Source: DASZGI01 sp035938995
GTDB lineage: Bacteria; Actinomycetota; Actinomycetes; Streptomycetales; Catenulisporaceae
Length of the DNA stretch: 33,564 nucleotides
Assembly (NCBI RefSeq): GCF_035938995.1
Contig: NZ_DASZGI010000405.1
Coordinates: 1 to 33,564 of the forward strand
Direction: 5' to 3'
In this document: positions 22,589 through 33,252 of the stretch, in pieces
Layout: each line of letters begins with the position of its first letter
Position numbering within the stretch: the first letter of the stretch is position 1
Notes under the pieces: generated by a model
What the model saw: only the letters and a program-made list of their open reading frames with translations
Database searches by the model: none
Told to the model about the DNA's origin: nothing
Translations under genes and position numbers: made by a program

Positions 22589-24177
22589 GCACGCAGACTG
22601 ACGCGCTCCCCATCAGCGCCGCAACCGCCGCGCCGCCCGCGCCGGCACGCCGCGCCCGCCGCCCGCCGCTGCTGCTCGGGCTGTCGGCCGCCGCCGCGGG
22701 CCTGATCCTCCTCCCGCTGACCTTCCTGTGCGTCCAGGCCGGGCAGGCGGGCTGGGACTCGCTGGCCCGCCTGCTGTTCCGCTCGCTGACGGCGCGCCTG
22801 CTGGAGAACACGATCGAACTCGCGGTCTGCGTCACCGCGATGTGCGCCGTGATCGGCACAGCCGCCGCGTACGCCACCGAGCGGACCGACCTGCCGTTGC
22901 GGCGCCTATGGTCCGCGCTGATCGTGCTGCCCTTGGCGATCCCGGACTTCATCGTCGGCTACACCTGGTCCTCGCTGTGGCCCTCCCTGCACGGGCTGGG
23001 CGGCGCGATCCTGGTGATGACCATGAGCCTCAACCCCTTGGTCTACCTGCCGGTCGCGGCGTCCCTGCGGGCGTCCGATCCGGGCCTGGAGGAGGCCGCG
23101 CGGTCGCTGGGCTTCGGGCCGGCGGCGGTGTTCCGCAAGGTGACGCTGCAACAGATCCGGCCGGCCCTGGTGGGCGGCTGCCTGGTGGTGTGCCTGGCGC
23201 TGCTCGCCGAGTACGGGGCGTTCGAGATCCTGCGCTTCCAGACCTTCACCACCACGATCTACACCGAGTTCACCGTCGCCTTCTCCTCCTCGGCCGCCAG
23301 CGCGCTCGCGCTGGTCCTGGTGCTGCTCGGTCTGGGCGTGCTGGCGGCGCGGCACTTCGCGACCTCGCGCCGCGGCCGGGTGGTGCGCGCCGGGGGCGGG
23401 GCCCGCCGCCCGCCGATCCGCCACCGCCTCGGCGTCCGCGCCGTTCCGGTCACGCTCGGCTGCGCGGCCCTGGCCGGACTCTCCCTGGGCGTGCCGATCT
23501 CCACGCTGGTCTACTGGCTCACCCGCACCCAGCCGACCACCCTTCCGGCCGTCGCCCCGGTGCCGACCGCCGCGATGACCACGCTGCTGTACGCGCTGCT
23601 GGCGGCGGCCGGCGCGACCGCCCTGGCGCTGCCGGTCGCGCTGCTCGTCGACCGGCATCCCGGACCGCTGTCGCGGCTGCTGGAGTCGGCGGCGCTCAGC
23701 GTGCAGGGGCTGCCCGGCCTGGTGATCGCGATGGCCCTCGTGTTCTTCAGCGTCCGGTTCGCCTTCGCGCTGTACCAGACCCCGATGCTGATGATCGCCG
23801 GCTACTCGATCCTGTTCTGCCCGCTCGCGCTGGTCTCCGCGCGCGCCTCGCTCGCGCACGCCCCGGCCCGCCTGGAGGAGACCGCCCGGTCGCTCGGCAA
23901 GCGGCCGACCGTGGCGCTGGCCCGGGTGACCCTGCCGCTGATGGCCCCCGGGCTCGCGGCCGGCTTCTGCCTGGTGTTCCTCTCCGTGGTCACCGAGCTG
24001 ACCGCGACGCTGCTGCTTCTGCCCACCGGGGTCAAGACCCTGGCCACCCAGTTCTGGGCGTTCCAGAACGACCAGTCCTACGCCGCCGCCGCGCCCTACG
24101 CGGCCGCGATCGTCGCGATCGCGGTCGTGCCGAGCTACCTGCTGGGCCTGTGGTTCGACAAGAAACGAGGAGCCTGA
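22585..24177 (+). CDS. Ferric-iron ABC transporter permease (FbpB-like, fused double permease)
   Basis: A 530-aa permease with about twelve membrane helices arranged as two binding-protein-dependent transport domains in tandem, the FbpB/CysTW-like layout. Each half has an EAA loop that docks the ATPase: LEEAARSLGFGPAAVFRKVTL in the first and LEETARSLGKRPTVALARVTL in the second. A polar stretch near residues 260-290 joins the halves. The start overlaps the binding-protein stop (ATGA). It works with the ATPase encoded six bases downstream. Confidence 0.94.
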   Translation: MSTQTDALPISAATAAPPAPARRARRPPLLLGLSAAAAGLILLPLTFLCVQAGQAGWDSLARLLFRSLTARLLENTIELAVCVTAMCAVIGTAAAYATERTDLPLRRLWSALIVLPLAIPDFIVGYTWSSLWPSLHGLGGAILVMTMSLNPLVYLPVAASLRASDPGLEEAARSLGFGPAAVFRKVTLQQIRPALVGGCLVVCLALLAEYGAFEILRFQTFTTTIYTEFTVAFSSSAASALALVLVLLGLGVLAARHFATSRRGRVVRAGGGARRPPIRHRLGVRAVPVTLGCAALAGLSLGVPISTLVYWLTRTQPTTLPAVAPVPTAAMTTLLYALLAAAGATALALPVALLVDRHPGPLSRLLESAALSVQGLPGLVIAMALVFFSVRFAFALYQTPMLMIAGYSILFCPLALVSARASLAHAPARLEETARSLGKRPTVALARVTLPLMAPGLAAGFCLVFLSVVTELTATLLLLPTGVKTLATQFWAFQNDQSYAAAAPYAAAIVAIAVVPSYLLGLWFDKKRGA

Positions 24178-24182
24178 CACCC

Positions 24183-25394
24183 ATGACGATGACCGCCGAA
24201 CCGGCCGCCGAGACCGCCCCCGCCATGCGCATCCGCACCAGCGCCGGCGCCCCCAGGGCCGACGAGCCGATCCAGCCGCCCGAGCCATCCGCCGTCGTGC
24301 GTGTCAGTTCTCTGTACAAGTCGTACGGCGCCACATCGGTGCTGCGCGGCGTCGACCTGAGCATCCACGCGGGCTCGCTCACCGCGGTGCTCGGGCCGTC
24401 CGGAAGCGGCAAGACCACGCTGCTGCGCCTCCTCGCCGGCTTCGAGCGGGCCGACCGCGGCATGATCGAACTCGGCGGCCGGATCGTCGACGACGCGCGC
24501 TCGGCCATGCCACCGGAGAAACGCCGGATCGGCTACGTGCCGCAGGACGGTGCCCTGTTTCCGCACCTGACCGTGCGCGCGAACGTCGGCTTCGGCCTCG
24601 GCCGATCCGACCGCCGCAGCGGCCGGATCGAGGAACTGCTCACGCTGACCGACCTGGACGGCATGGCCGACCGGTACCCCCACCAGCTGTCCGGCGGCCA
24701 GCAGCAGCGCGTCGCCCTGGCCCGGGCGCTGGCCCCGAAGCCGGACCTGGTCCTGCTGGACGAGCCGTTCTCGGCGCTCGACGCCGCACTGCGGGCTTCG
24801 GTGCGCGCCGAGGTGCTGTCGATCCTGCGCGCCACCGGCTGCACCGCGATCCTGGTCACCCACGATCAGGACGAGGCGCTGTCCATGGCCGACCGCATCG
24901 CCGTCCTGCGGGACGGACTGGTGATCCAGCACGGCACGGCGCAAGAGCTCTACGACACCCCGGCCGATCCGCAGCTGGCGTGCTTCCTGGGCGAGGCCAA
25001 CCTGGTCAGCGCCACACTCACCCCGAACGGCTGCGACGCGGGCGCGCTCGGTCTGCTTCCGCTGCGCGCCCGGTCCTCCTGCGACGGCGCCGCGACCGCG
25101 CTGATCCGACCCGAGCAGCTGGCCATCGAGGTCTGCGGCGACGGCGACAAGACCAACCGCCACGACGGCTGCGTCTCCGGACGTGTCGAGCGCTGCGAGT
25201 ACTACGGGCACGACATGATGCTGACGGTGCGCCCGCAGGCGGACCCGGCCGAGGAGTCGTCGCCGTGTCTTCCGGACACGCTGCTGGCCAGGCTCCCTGC
25301 GAGCACGCCGCTGGCGGTCGGCACCGCAGTGACGGTCACCGTGCGCGGACCCGTCACGACGTGGGAGTCCTCACGGTCGGCAGCCGCCGCGTAG
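24183..25394 (+). CDS. Ferric-iron ABC transporter ATPase (FbpC-like)
   Basis: A 403-aa importer ATPase. Walker A is GPSGSGKTT (71-79); the Q-loop lies in GYVPQDGALFPHLTV; the signature is LSGGQQQRVALARAL; Walker B is LVLLDEPFSALD; the switch His is in LVTHDQDEALSMADRIAVL. The C-terminal 130 residues form a TOBE-like regulatory domain (ALIRPEQLAIEV). The N-terminal 37 residues, rich in Ala/Pro, are extra relative to typical FbpC. The start is ATG at 24183 with GAGGAG upstream, inside the end of the permease operon. It energises the permease for ferric iron import and is the last gene of the iron-box operon. Confidence 0.94.
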   Translation: MTMTAEPAAETAPAMRIRTSAGAPRADEPIQPPEPSAVVRVSSLYKSYGATSVLRGVDLSIHAGSLTAVLGPSGSGKTTLLRLLAGFERADRGMIELGGRIVDDARSAMPPEKRRIGYVPQDGALFPHLTVRANVGFGLGRSDRRSGRIEELLTLTDLDGMADRYPHQLSGGQQQRVALARALAPKPDLVLLDEPFSALDAALRASVRAEVLSILRATGCTAILVTHDQDEALSMADRIAVLRDGLVIQHGTAQELYDTPADPQLACFLGEANLVSATLTPNGCDAGALGLLPLRARSSCDGAATALIRPEQLAIEVCGDGDKTNRHDGCVSGRVERCEYYGHDMMLTVRPQADPAEESSPCLPDTLLARLPASTPLAVGTAVTVTVRGPVTTWESSRSAAAA

Positions 25395-25408
25395 GCGAGG
25401 TGAGGCTT

Positions 25409-26254
25409 TCAGGCGAGCGGAGCGAGCACCTCTGCGAGAGGGGCGAGCACCGCGGGGGTGTACGGCGCCGGGAGGATGACGATCGCGAGGTCGAGTCCCT
25501 CCTGATCGAGGTCCGCGATCAGCTCGGCGCCGCGCGCCAACTCGTCGGCCGAGTCGGAGTGCAGGCGGATGTGGCTGGAGAGGGTGATCTCCTTCGGATC
25601 GCGTCCGACCTGCTCGCAGTGCGCGTACAACACGTCGCGCTTGTGCGCGAACTCCTCCCGCGTGCCGCCGACGAAGTTCCAGTGCTGCGCATACCGCGCC
25701 ACCGTCCGCAGCGTGCGCTTCTCGCCGGCGCCGCCGATGCAGATCGGCGGATACGGACGCTGGATACTCTTCGGCTCGCACCGCGCGTCGGTGAGCTGGT
25801 AGTACTGCCCTGAGAAGGTCGTGGTCTCCTGGGACAGCAGCCCGATGAGCACCTGGCAGGCCTCTTCGAAGCGGTCGCTGCGCTCGCGCGGGGTGCCGAG
25901 TTCCATGCCGTAAGCGGCGGACTCCTCCTCGTTCCAGCCCGCGCCGATCCCCAGCTCGAGTCGTCCGCCGGAGATGATGTCGAGCGTGGCCACCATGTTG
26001 GCCAGCACCGCCGGATGCCGGTAGTGGATCCCGGTGACCAGCACGCCGAGCCGCAGCCGTCGGGTCGCCTGCGCCAGCGCGGCGAGCGCGATCCAGCCCT
26101 CGAGGCAGGGCCCGGCGGAGTCGCCGCGGATCGGGTAGAAGTGGTCGAACAGCCAGCCGGACTCGAACAGGTCGATCCGGTCGGCCTCCTTCCAGACCGG
26201 GAGGATCTCTTCCCACGTGGTGTGTTGCGGCGAAGTCTTGATCGCGAATCGCAC
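25409..26254 (-). CDS. Luciferase-like (LLM) F420-dependent-type oxidoreductase
   Basis: A 281-aa TIM-barrel flavin/F420 oxidoreductase. The N-terminus FAIKTSPQHTTWEEILPVWKEADRI is characteristic of an actinobacterial LLM-class F420-dependent group. Further motifs are ESGWLFDHFYPI, LGVLVTGIHYRHPAVLANMVATLDIISGGRLELGIGAGWNEEE, and PPICIGGAGEKRTLRTVARYAQHWNF. GTG at 26254 (preceded by GGAGAAAGAG) gives the typical start; ATG at 26281 would add nine residues and is an alternative. It ends 14 bases from the convergent iron-importer operon. Substrate is unknown; F420 use is inferred from the family, not shown. Confidence 0.9.
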   Translation of the reverse strand: MRFAIKTSPQHTTWEEILPVWKEADRIDLFESGWLFDHFYPIRGDSAGPCLEGWIALAALAQATRRLRLGVLVTGIHYRHPAVLANMVATLDIISGGRLELGIGAGWNEEESAAYGMELGTPRERSDRFEEACQVLIGLLSQETTTFSGQYYQLTDARCEPKSIQRPYPPICIGGAGEKRTLRTVARYAQHWNFVGGTREEFAHKRDVLYAHCEQVGRDPKEITLSSHIRLHSDSADELARGAELIADLDQEGLDLAIVILPAPYTPAVLAPLAEVLAPLA

Positions 26255-26559
26255 AGTCCGCTCTTTCTCCGGGCGCGACATTACCGCCCGCGTCTAGTAC
26301 CGAAGCGCCGCGTTAACAGTTACATCTCCCGTCGCGCCGTCGCAAGGGTTTCCAGGGAGATTATTCACAAGAATGACCAAATTTCATGTACGCGAATATC
26401 TAGGTGCCGACTGCAGGACCCGCAAACGCGTTGAGCGGCACTGTGCGCACAGCGCCGCACACTGCACCGCGAGACAGCCACGCATCGCGCACCACACAAG
26501 GTGCCACACCTCATCACAAGACCCGCTGTGACCGGCACCATCTCTGGCCGTTAGTTCGG
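26255..26559. other. AT-richer intergenic region
   Basis: About 300 bases with noticeably lower GC than the surroundings, especially 26350-26402 (TTATTCACAAGAATGACC, AAATTTCATG). No gene with coding character was found. It lies upstream of the LLM gene, so it should hold that promoter; the minus-strand TACTAG near 26300 is a candidate -10. It also lies downstream of the pseudouridine synthase gene and contains the palindrome described at 26435. Confidence 0.5.
26435..26458. terminator. 24-bp near-perfect palindrome, possible terminator
   Basis: The core CTGTGCGCACAG (26441-26452) is a perfect palindrome. Adding GCGGC before and GCCGC after, with one A/C mismatch, pairs 11 of 12 positions per arm. 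It lies about 100 bases past the stop of the pseudouridine synthase gene on the minus strand. It could end that operon or be a protein-binding operator for the LLM gene; there is no T-run. Confidence 0.45.
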
Positions 26560-27498
26560 CTAACTATCCGCTTCGACGAGGTCGAGGGCGTGCTGGAGGT
26601 CGTCCGGGTAGGGGGAGGTGAACTCGACCCAGTCGCCGGAGGCGGGGTGCTCGAAGGAGAGACGCACCGCGTGCAGCCACTGGCGGGTGAGGCCGAGGCG
26701 CTGGGCCATCTTCGGGTCGGCGCCGTAGGTCAGATCGCCGACGCACGGGTGGCGCAGGGCGCTCATATGGACGCGGATCTGGTGGGTGCGGCCGGTCTCG
26801 AGCTTGATGTCGAGCAGGGTGGCGTGCCGGTACGCCTCGATCGTGTCGTAGTGGGTGACGCTGTCCTTGCCGCCCACGACCACCGCCCATTTGTAGTCGT
26901 ACTTGGGGTGGCGGTCGATCGGCGCGTCCACGGTGCCCGACATCGGGTCCGGATGCCCCTGCACCAGCGCGTGGTACCTCTTGTCCACACTGCGGTCGCG
27001 GAACGCCTGCTTCAGCACCGAGTACGCCAGCTCCGACTTCGCCACCACCATCAGGCCCGAGGTGCCGACGTCGAGCCGGTGGACGACGCCTTGGCGCTCG
27101 GCGGCGCCCGAGGTGGAGATCCGGTAGCCGGCCGCCGCCAGGCCGCCGACGACCGTGGGCCCGAGCCAGCCCGGACTCGGGTGCGCGGCGACGCCGACCG
27201 GTTTGTCGACCACCACGATGTGCGCGTCGTCGTGCACGATCCTCATGCCGGGCACCGGTTCCGGGACGACGTCCGCGACCGGCACCGGCGGGGCGGGCAG
27301 CTCGACTTCCAGCCATGCGCCGCCGCGCACCCGGTCCGACTTGCCGACCGCCGCGCCGTCGATCGCGACCCGGCCCTCGGCGGCCAGCTCCGCGGCCTTG
27401 GTCCGGGACAGGCCGAACATCCGGGAGAGCGCCGCGTCGACCCGTTCGCCGTCGAGCCCATCGGGTACCGGCAGCGACCGCTGGCCGGTGCCGCTCAC
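26560..27498 (-). CDS. RluA-family 23S rRNA pseudouridine synthase
   Basis: A 312-aa protein with an N-terminal S4 RNA-binding domain (residues 17-65, GERVDAALSRMFGLSRTKAAELAAEGRVAIDG) and a catalytic domain with VVHRLDVGTSGLMVVAKSE; the catalytic residue is Asp143. Other blocks are IVVVDKPVGVAAHPSPG, KRYHALVQGHPDP and ETGRTHQIRVHM. This is the RluD/RluC-like group that modifies 23S rRNA, but the exact uridine cannot be assigned. GTG at 27498 overlaps the lspA stop by four bases, so it is coupled to lspA, an arrangement common across bacteria. Confidence 0.95.
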   Translation of the reverse strand: MSGTGQRSLPVPDGLDGERVDAALSRMFGLSRTKAAELAAEGRVAIDGAAVGKSDRVRGGAWLEVELPAPPVPVADVVPEPVPGMRIVHDDAHIVVVDKPVGVAAHPSPGWLGPTVVGGLAAAGYRISTSGAAERQGVVHRLDVGTSGLMVVAKSELAYSVLKQAFRDRSVDKRYHALVQGHPDPMSGTVDAPIDRHPKYDYKWAVVVGGKDSVTHYDTIEAYRHATLLDIKLETGRTHQIRVHMSALRHPCVGDLTYGADPKMAQRLGLTRQWLHAVRLSFEHPASGDWVEFTSPYPDDLQHALDLVEADS

Positions 27499-28115
27499 CG
27501 GGCCGCCCGCTCATCGGTGCCGTCGGGGTGCAGGCCGCGGAAGGCCAGCAGCACCATCAGCGCGCCGCCGACGCAGATGGCCGAGTCGGCGAGGTTGAAG
27601 ATCGGCCAGTGCGGGATCTCGATGAAGTCCACCACCCAGCCGCGGAACACCCCCGGGGCGCGGGCGATCCGGTCGGTCAGGTTGCCCAGCGCCCCGCCGA
27701 GCAGCAGCCCGAGCGCGATCGCCCACCGCACGCTGAACAGCTTGCGGGCCAGGCGCAGGATCACCGTCACCACGCCGACCGCGATCAGCGTGAACACGAC
27801 CGTGTAGCCGGTCCCGCCCAGCGAGAAGGCCGCCCCGCCGTTGCGCGTGTAGTCCAGTTGCAGCGCCGATCCGAGCAGGCGGATCGGCGAGCCGTAGGTC
27901 ATCGTGGCGGCCACGACCACTTTGCTGACCACGTCCAGGGCGTAAACCGCCGCGGCGACCACCAACAGCACGCCGACCCGCCGCTTGCGGCCGTCGGCGC
28001 GCACGCCGTCGACCGACGATGCCTCGGGGGCTTGTGGCTGCTCAGCGTCCGATTCGTCGCCGGACACGGCCGCCGGGAGGGCGGACTCCCCGTTCGCGGT
28101 CTCCATACGTTCCAC
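27495..28115 (-). CDS. lspA: Lipoprotein signal peptidase LspA
   Basis: LspA removes signal peptides from prolipoproteins after lipid attachment. The 206-aa protein has four membrane helices. The catalytic aspartates are Asp148 (GALGNLTDRIARAPGVFRGW) and Asp177 (WPIFNLADSAI). VYALDVVSKVVV (Asp61, Lys65) and LDYTRNGGAAFSL are the other conserved motifs. The first 40 residues are an acidic cytoplasmic extension common in actinobacteria. GTG at 28115 has TAAGG eight bases upstream; an ATG three codons later is possible. It would process, among others, the ferric-binding lipoprotein in this window. Confidence 0.97.
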   Translation of the reverse strand: MERMETANGESALPAAVSGDESDAEQPQAPEASSVDGVRADGRKRRVGVLLVVAAAVYALDVVSKVVVAATMTYGSPIRLLGSALQLDYTRNGGAAFSLGGTGYTVVFTLIAVGVVTVILRLARKLFSVRWAIALGLLLGGALGNLTDRIARAPGVFRGWVVDFIEIPHWPIFNLADSAICVGGALMVLLAFRGLHPDGTDERAAR

Positions 28116-28223
28116 GCGGTGACCTTACCCGGTCCACACGGCTGCGCGGTTTCCCCGTACGCCCGGCGCCGTGCACAGGCGGCTGTGCCTATGCCGGCGC
28201 GGGCGTGCGACCTGCAGCACGGA

Positions 28224-28865
28224 TTACCGGCGCTCCTGCTTCTGCTTGCAGCCCATGCACAGGGTCGCCCGCGGGAAGACCTGGAGACGCGCCTTTCCGA
28301 TCGGCTCGCCGCAGCTCTCGCAGACCCCGTAGGTCCCGGCCGCGATCCGGGCCAGGGCGCGCTCGGACTGCAGCAGCATGTCGCGCGCGTTGTTCGCGAT
28401 CGACATCTCGTGCTCGCGCTCGAAGTTCTTCGACCCGGCGTCCGCCTGGTCGTCCCCGGCGCCGTCGCTGGCGTCGCGCAGCAGATCGGCCAGGGCCGTG
28501 TCCGCGGAGGCCACGTCGGCGCGCAGCCGCTCCACCTCGGCGCGCAGGTCGGCCTCGACCTCGGCCACCTCCTGCGCGGTCCACGGGTCCTCACCGGGAC
28601 GCACCGGCAGAGCGGTCCCCGCACGGGCCGCGTCAGCCATCGGACCATTCACCGTCACCGGCTCGGTGACCAGCGCGTCCGGCACGGTGGGAGCATCCGT
28701 CTTGGCCTTCACGGCGGACCTGCCGCGCGACGCGGGCACCTTATTGGACGGCCCCGAGGCCGGCCGCTGCGCGGGCTTGGCCGCCGTCTTCTTCACGCTC
28801 TTCTTGGCGGACGCCGCCGGGGCCGCGGCGGGCGCGGAGGCGGAATTGCGCGCGGTGGTGCTCAC
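28224..28865 (-). CDS. DksA/TraR-type C4 zinc-finger regulator
   Basis: This 213-aa protein has a C-terminal zinc finger with all four cysteines (Cys182, Cys185, Cys203, Cys206) in VCESCGEPIGKARLQVFPRATLCMGC. Before it come two long helices (about residues 97-175) like the DksA coiled coil, with an acidic turn DASDGAGDD at the tip. The first 60 residues are Lys/Ala/Pro-rich (KKSVKKTAAKPAQ), like the tails of actinobacterial histone-like proteins. GTG at 28865 follows GAGGG at nine bases; the frame extends upstream but without a ribosome site. It lies between lspA and ileS, as I recall for streptomycete chromosomes. It probably binds RNA polymerase; what it regulates is unknown. Confidence 0.88.
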   Translation of the reverse strand: MSTTARNSASAPAAAPAASAKKSVKKTAAKPAQRPASGPSNKVPASRGRSAVKAKTDAPTVPDALVTEPVTVNGPMADAARAGTALPVRPGEDPWTAQEVAEVEADLRAEVERLRADVASADTALADLLRDASDGAGDDQADAGSKNFEREHEMSIANNARDMLLQSERALARIAAGTYGVCESCGEPIGKARLQVFPRATLCMGCKQKQERR

Positions 28866-29109
28866 GGATGCATCCCTCGCTCTCGGATTGGAAACGGCCG
28901 TCCCGGGAGGATCGGTGGTGGTTGCCGGGGCGGCGCGGGCGGACGCGTCATGCAGGTTCCGGGAGCGGTTCGACGCCCGTTCACCCATTCCGCACAACGG
29001 GTTACGCGAGCGATTGGTGCCCGGCGGCCCCCGACGCTAATCACGAAACAGCAAAGATCTTTTTCCTTCCGGGCATTACTCCGTCCGAGTGGGCAGGTGA
29101 ACGCCCTTT

Positions 29110-29463
29110 TCAGCCCGCCCGCAGCGCCGCGAGTCGCCCAATTAGGCCATTCGGGGGTGTCTTGACGGCCACGAGCTTGTCCCGGCCCGTCGCCCCCGCC
29201 ACCAGCGTCAGCGCGCGTCTCGGCACGCCCAGCGCCTCGGCGAGGGCACGCAGCGCGGCCTCGGTCGCCTTGCCGTCCACCGCGCGCTCCGTAACCGCCA
29301 CGATCAGCGCGCCGTCCCCGCCGTAGGCGCCGCCCGGGTAAGTCCCGCCGACGCTCGTACGCGAGGAGCCCGGCTTCACCCGGATCGCGATCCGGAGCGT
29401 GCCCGCTCCCTGAGGACCGGAGACGCCGCCGTCCGACGCGCCTCCCGCCGCCTTCTGTGCCAC
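29110..29463 (-). CDS. DUF167 (YggU-like) protein
   Basis: A 117-aa protein whose last 95 residues are the DUF167 fold: LRIAIRVKPGSSRTSVGG, ALIVAVTERAVDGKATEAALRALAEALGVPRRALTLVAGATGRDKLVAV. The V-x-P-G-S and D-G-K-A-x-x-A motifs are intact. GTG at 29463 is chosen because GGGGGC precedes it and it adds only a short Gly/Ala-rich lead; the longer frame upstream runs through the ileS leader and is unlikely. It is divergent from ileS. The function of the family is not known. Confidence 0.88.
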   Translation of the reverse strand: MAQKAAGGASDGGVSGPQGAGTLRIAIRVKPGSSRTSVGGTYPGGAYGGDGALIVAVTERAVDGKATEAALRALAEALGVPRRALTLVAGATGRDKLVAVKTPPNGLIGRLAALRAG

Positions 29464-29514
29464 GCCCCCGATTCTGTCCGGAAATCCCCTCGCGGCGCTC
29501 CCCCGCGCGCGCCG

Positions 29515-29520
29515 TACACT
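29515..29520 (+). promoter_or_regulatory. Probable -10 element of the ileS leader
   Basis: TACACT lies about 20 bases before the first T-box helix, so transcription would start near 29527. No good -35 hexamer is visible 17 bases upstream. Confidence 0.5.
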
Positions 29521-29526
29521 GGATGC

Positions 29527-29830
29527 GCGGTCCGAAGGCAACGATGGGGAAAGTAGCGCCGCACGCAGCCGCGAGCGAGCCAGGGACGGTGTGAGCCTGG
29601 CGGCGTGCGCGACGTGAAGCATCACCCCGGAGCCGCCGGAAGAACAGCGGACAGCAGGCCGTCCCGGCCCGCCGACCGCCCAGTAGACCCGGCCGGACGG
29701 CACGACGAGAGGATCCGGGAGGCAGATCCGGATCAAGGAGGGTGGTACCGCGGGGCCCGTCTTCAAGGACGGCCGCCTCGTCCCTTCGCGACGCACGCCG
29801 ACACGACCGCTCGCGAGAGGGACCAACAGG
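29527..29830 (+). ncRNA. T-box riboswitch (isoleucine tRNA-sensing leader of ileS)
   Basis: The canonical T-box AGGGTGGTACCGCGG is present at 29739-29753. Stem I begins after GATGGGGAAAGTAG: AGTA (29552-29555) and GAA (29616-29618) form the usual internal-loop motif. The arms GCACGC (29561-29566) and GCGTGC (29603-29608) pair, and a terminal hairpin GCCAGG/CCTGGC is at 29579-29601. The codon facing tRNA is ATC (isoleucine) at 29621-29623. A further hairpin GATCCGG/CCGGATC is at 29713-29734. Past the T-box, GTCCCTTCGCG (29780-29790) can pair with CGCGAGAGGGAC (29812-29823), hiding the ileS ribosome site. There is no U-run terminator, so control is probably of translation: uncharged tRNA(Ile) would free the ribosome site. 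Confidence 0.93.
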
Positions 29831-33028
<3,198 letters not shown>

Positions 33029-33040
33029 GCCGGCTCGCTG

Positions 33041-33252
33041 ACGAGCAGTCCGCACGTGCCGAGGGCGCGGTGATCGCCACGTCCTCGGTCTGCTGCCTCG
33101 TTCACGAACGCCCGAGGCAGCCCGCGCTCAGGAACAGTCCGCACGCACTGACGACGCGGTGATCGCCGCATCCCCTGTCCGCTGCCTCGTTCACGAACGC
33201 CCGAGGCAGCCCGGGCTCAGGAACAGTCCGCACGCACTGAGGACGCCGTGAC
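33041..33252. repeat. 89-bp tandem repeat with internal hairpins
   Basis: A full unit at 33092-33180 is followed by a second copy from 33181, and the last half of the unit also precedes them (33041-33091), about 2.4 copies in all. The hairpin GCTGCCTCG (12-base loop) CGAGGCAGC occurs at 33092-33121 and 33181-33210 with identical loops containing GTTCACGAAC. Between the hairpins lies GAACAGTCCGCACGCACTGA. On the minus strand this is the end of the secreted-protein gene including its stop. The hairpins may stop transcription from both sides. Confidence 0.85.

Noticed and set aside
22728..25394. Plus-strand frame of about 890 codons across the permease and ATPase genes
   Set aside because: Only the part from 24183 on is real (the ATPase); the rest is an out-of-frame reading of the permease.
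29053..29062. AAAGATCTTT palindrome upstream of the DksA-like gene
   Set aside because: It is only 10 bp with no positional link to a clear promoter; too little to call an operator.
33041..33252. Repeat array considered as CRISPR
   Set aside because: The unit is 89 bp, directly tandem with no variable spacers, and only about 2.4 copies exist.
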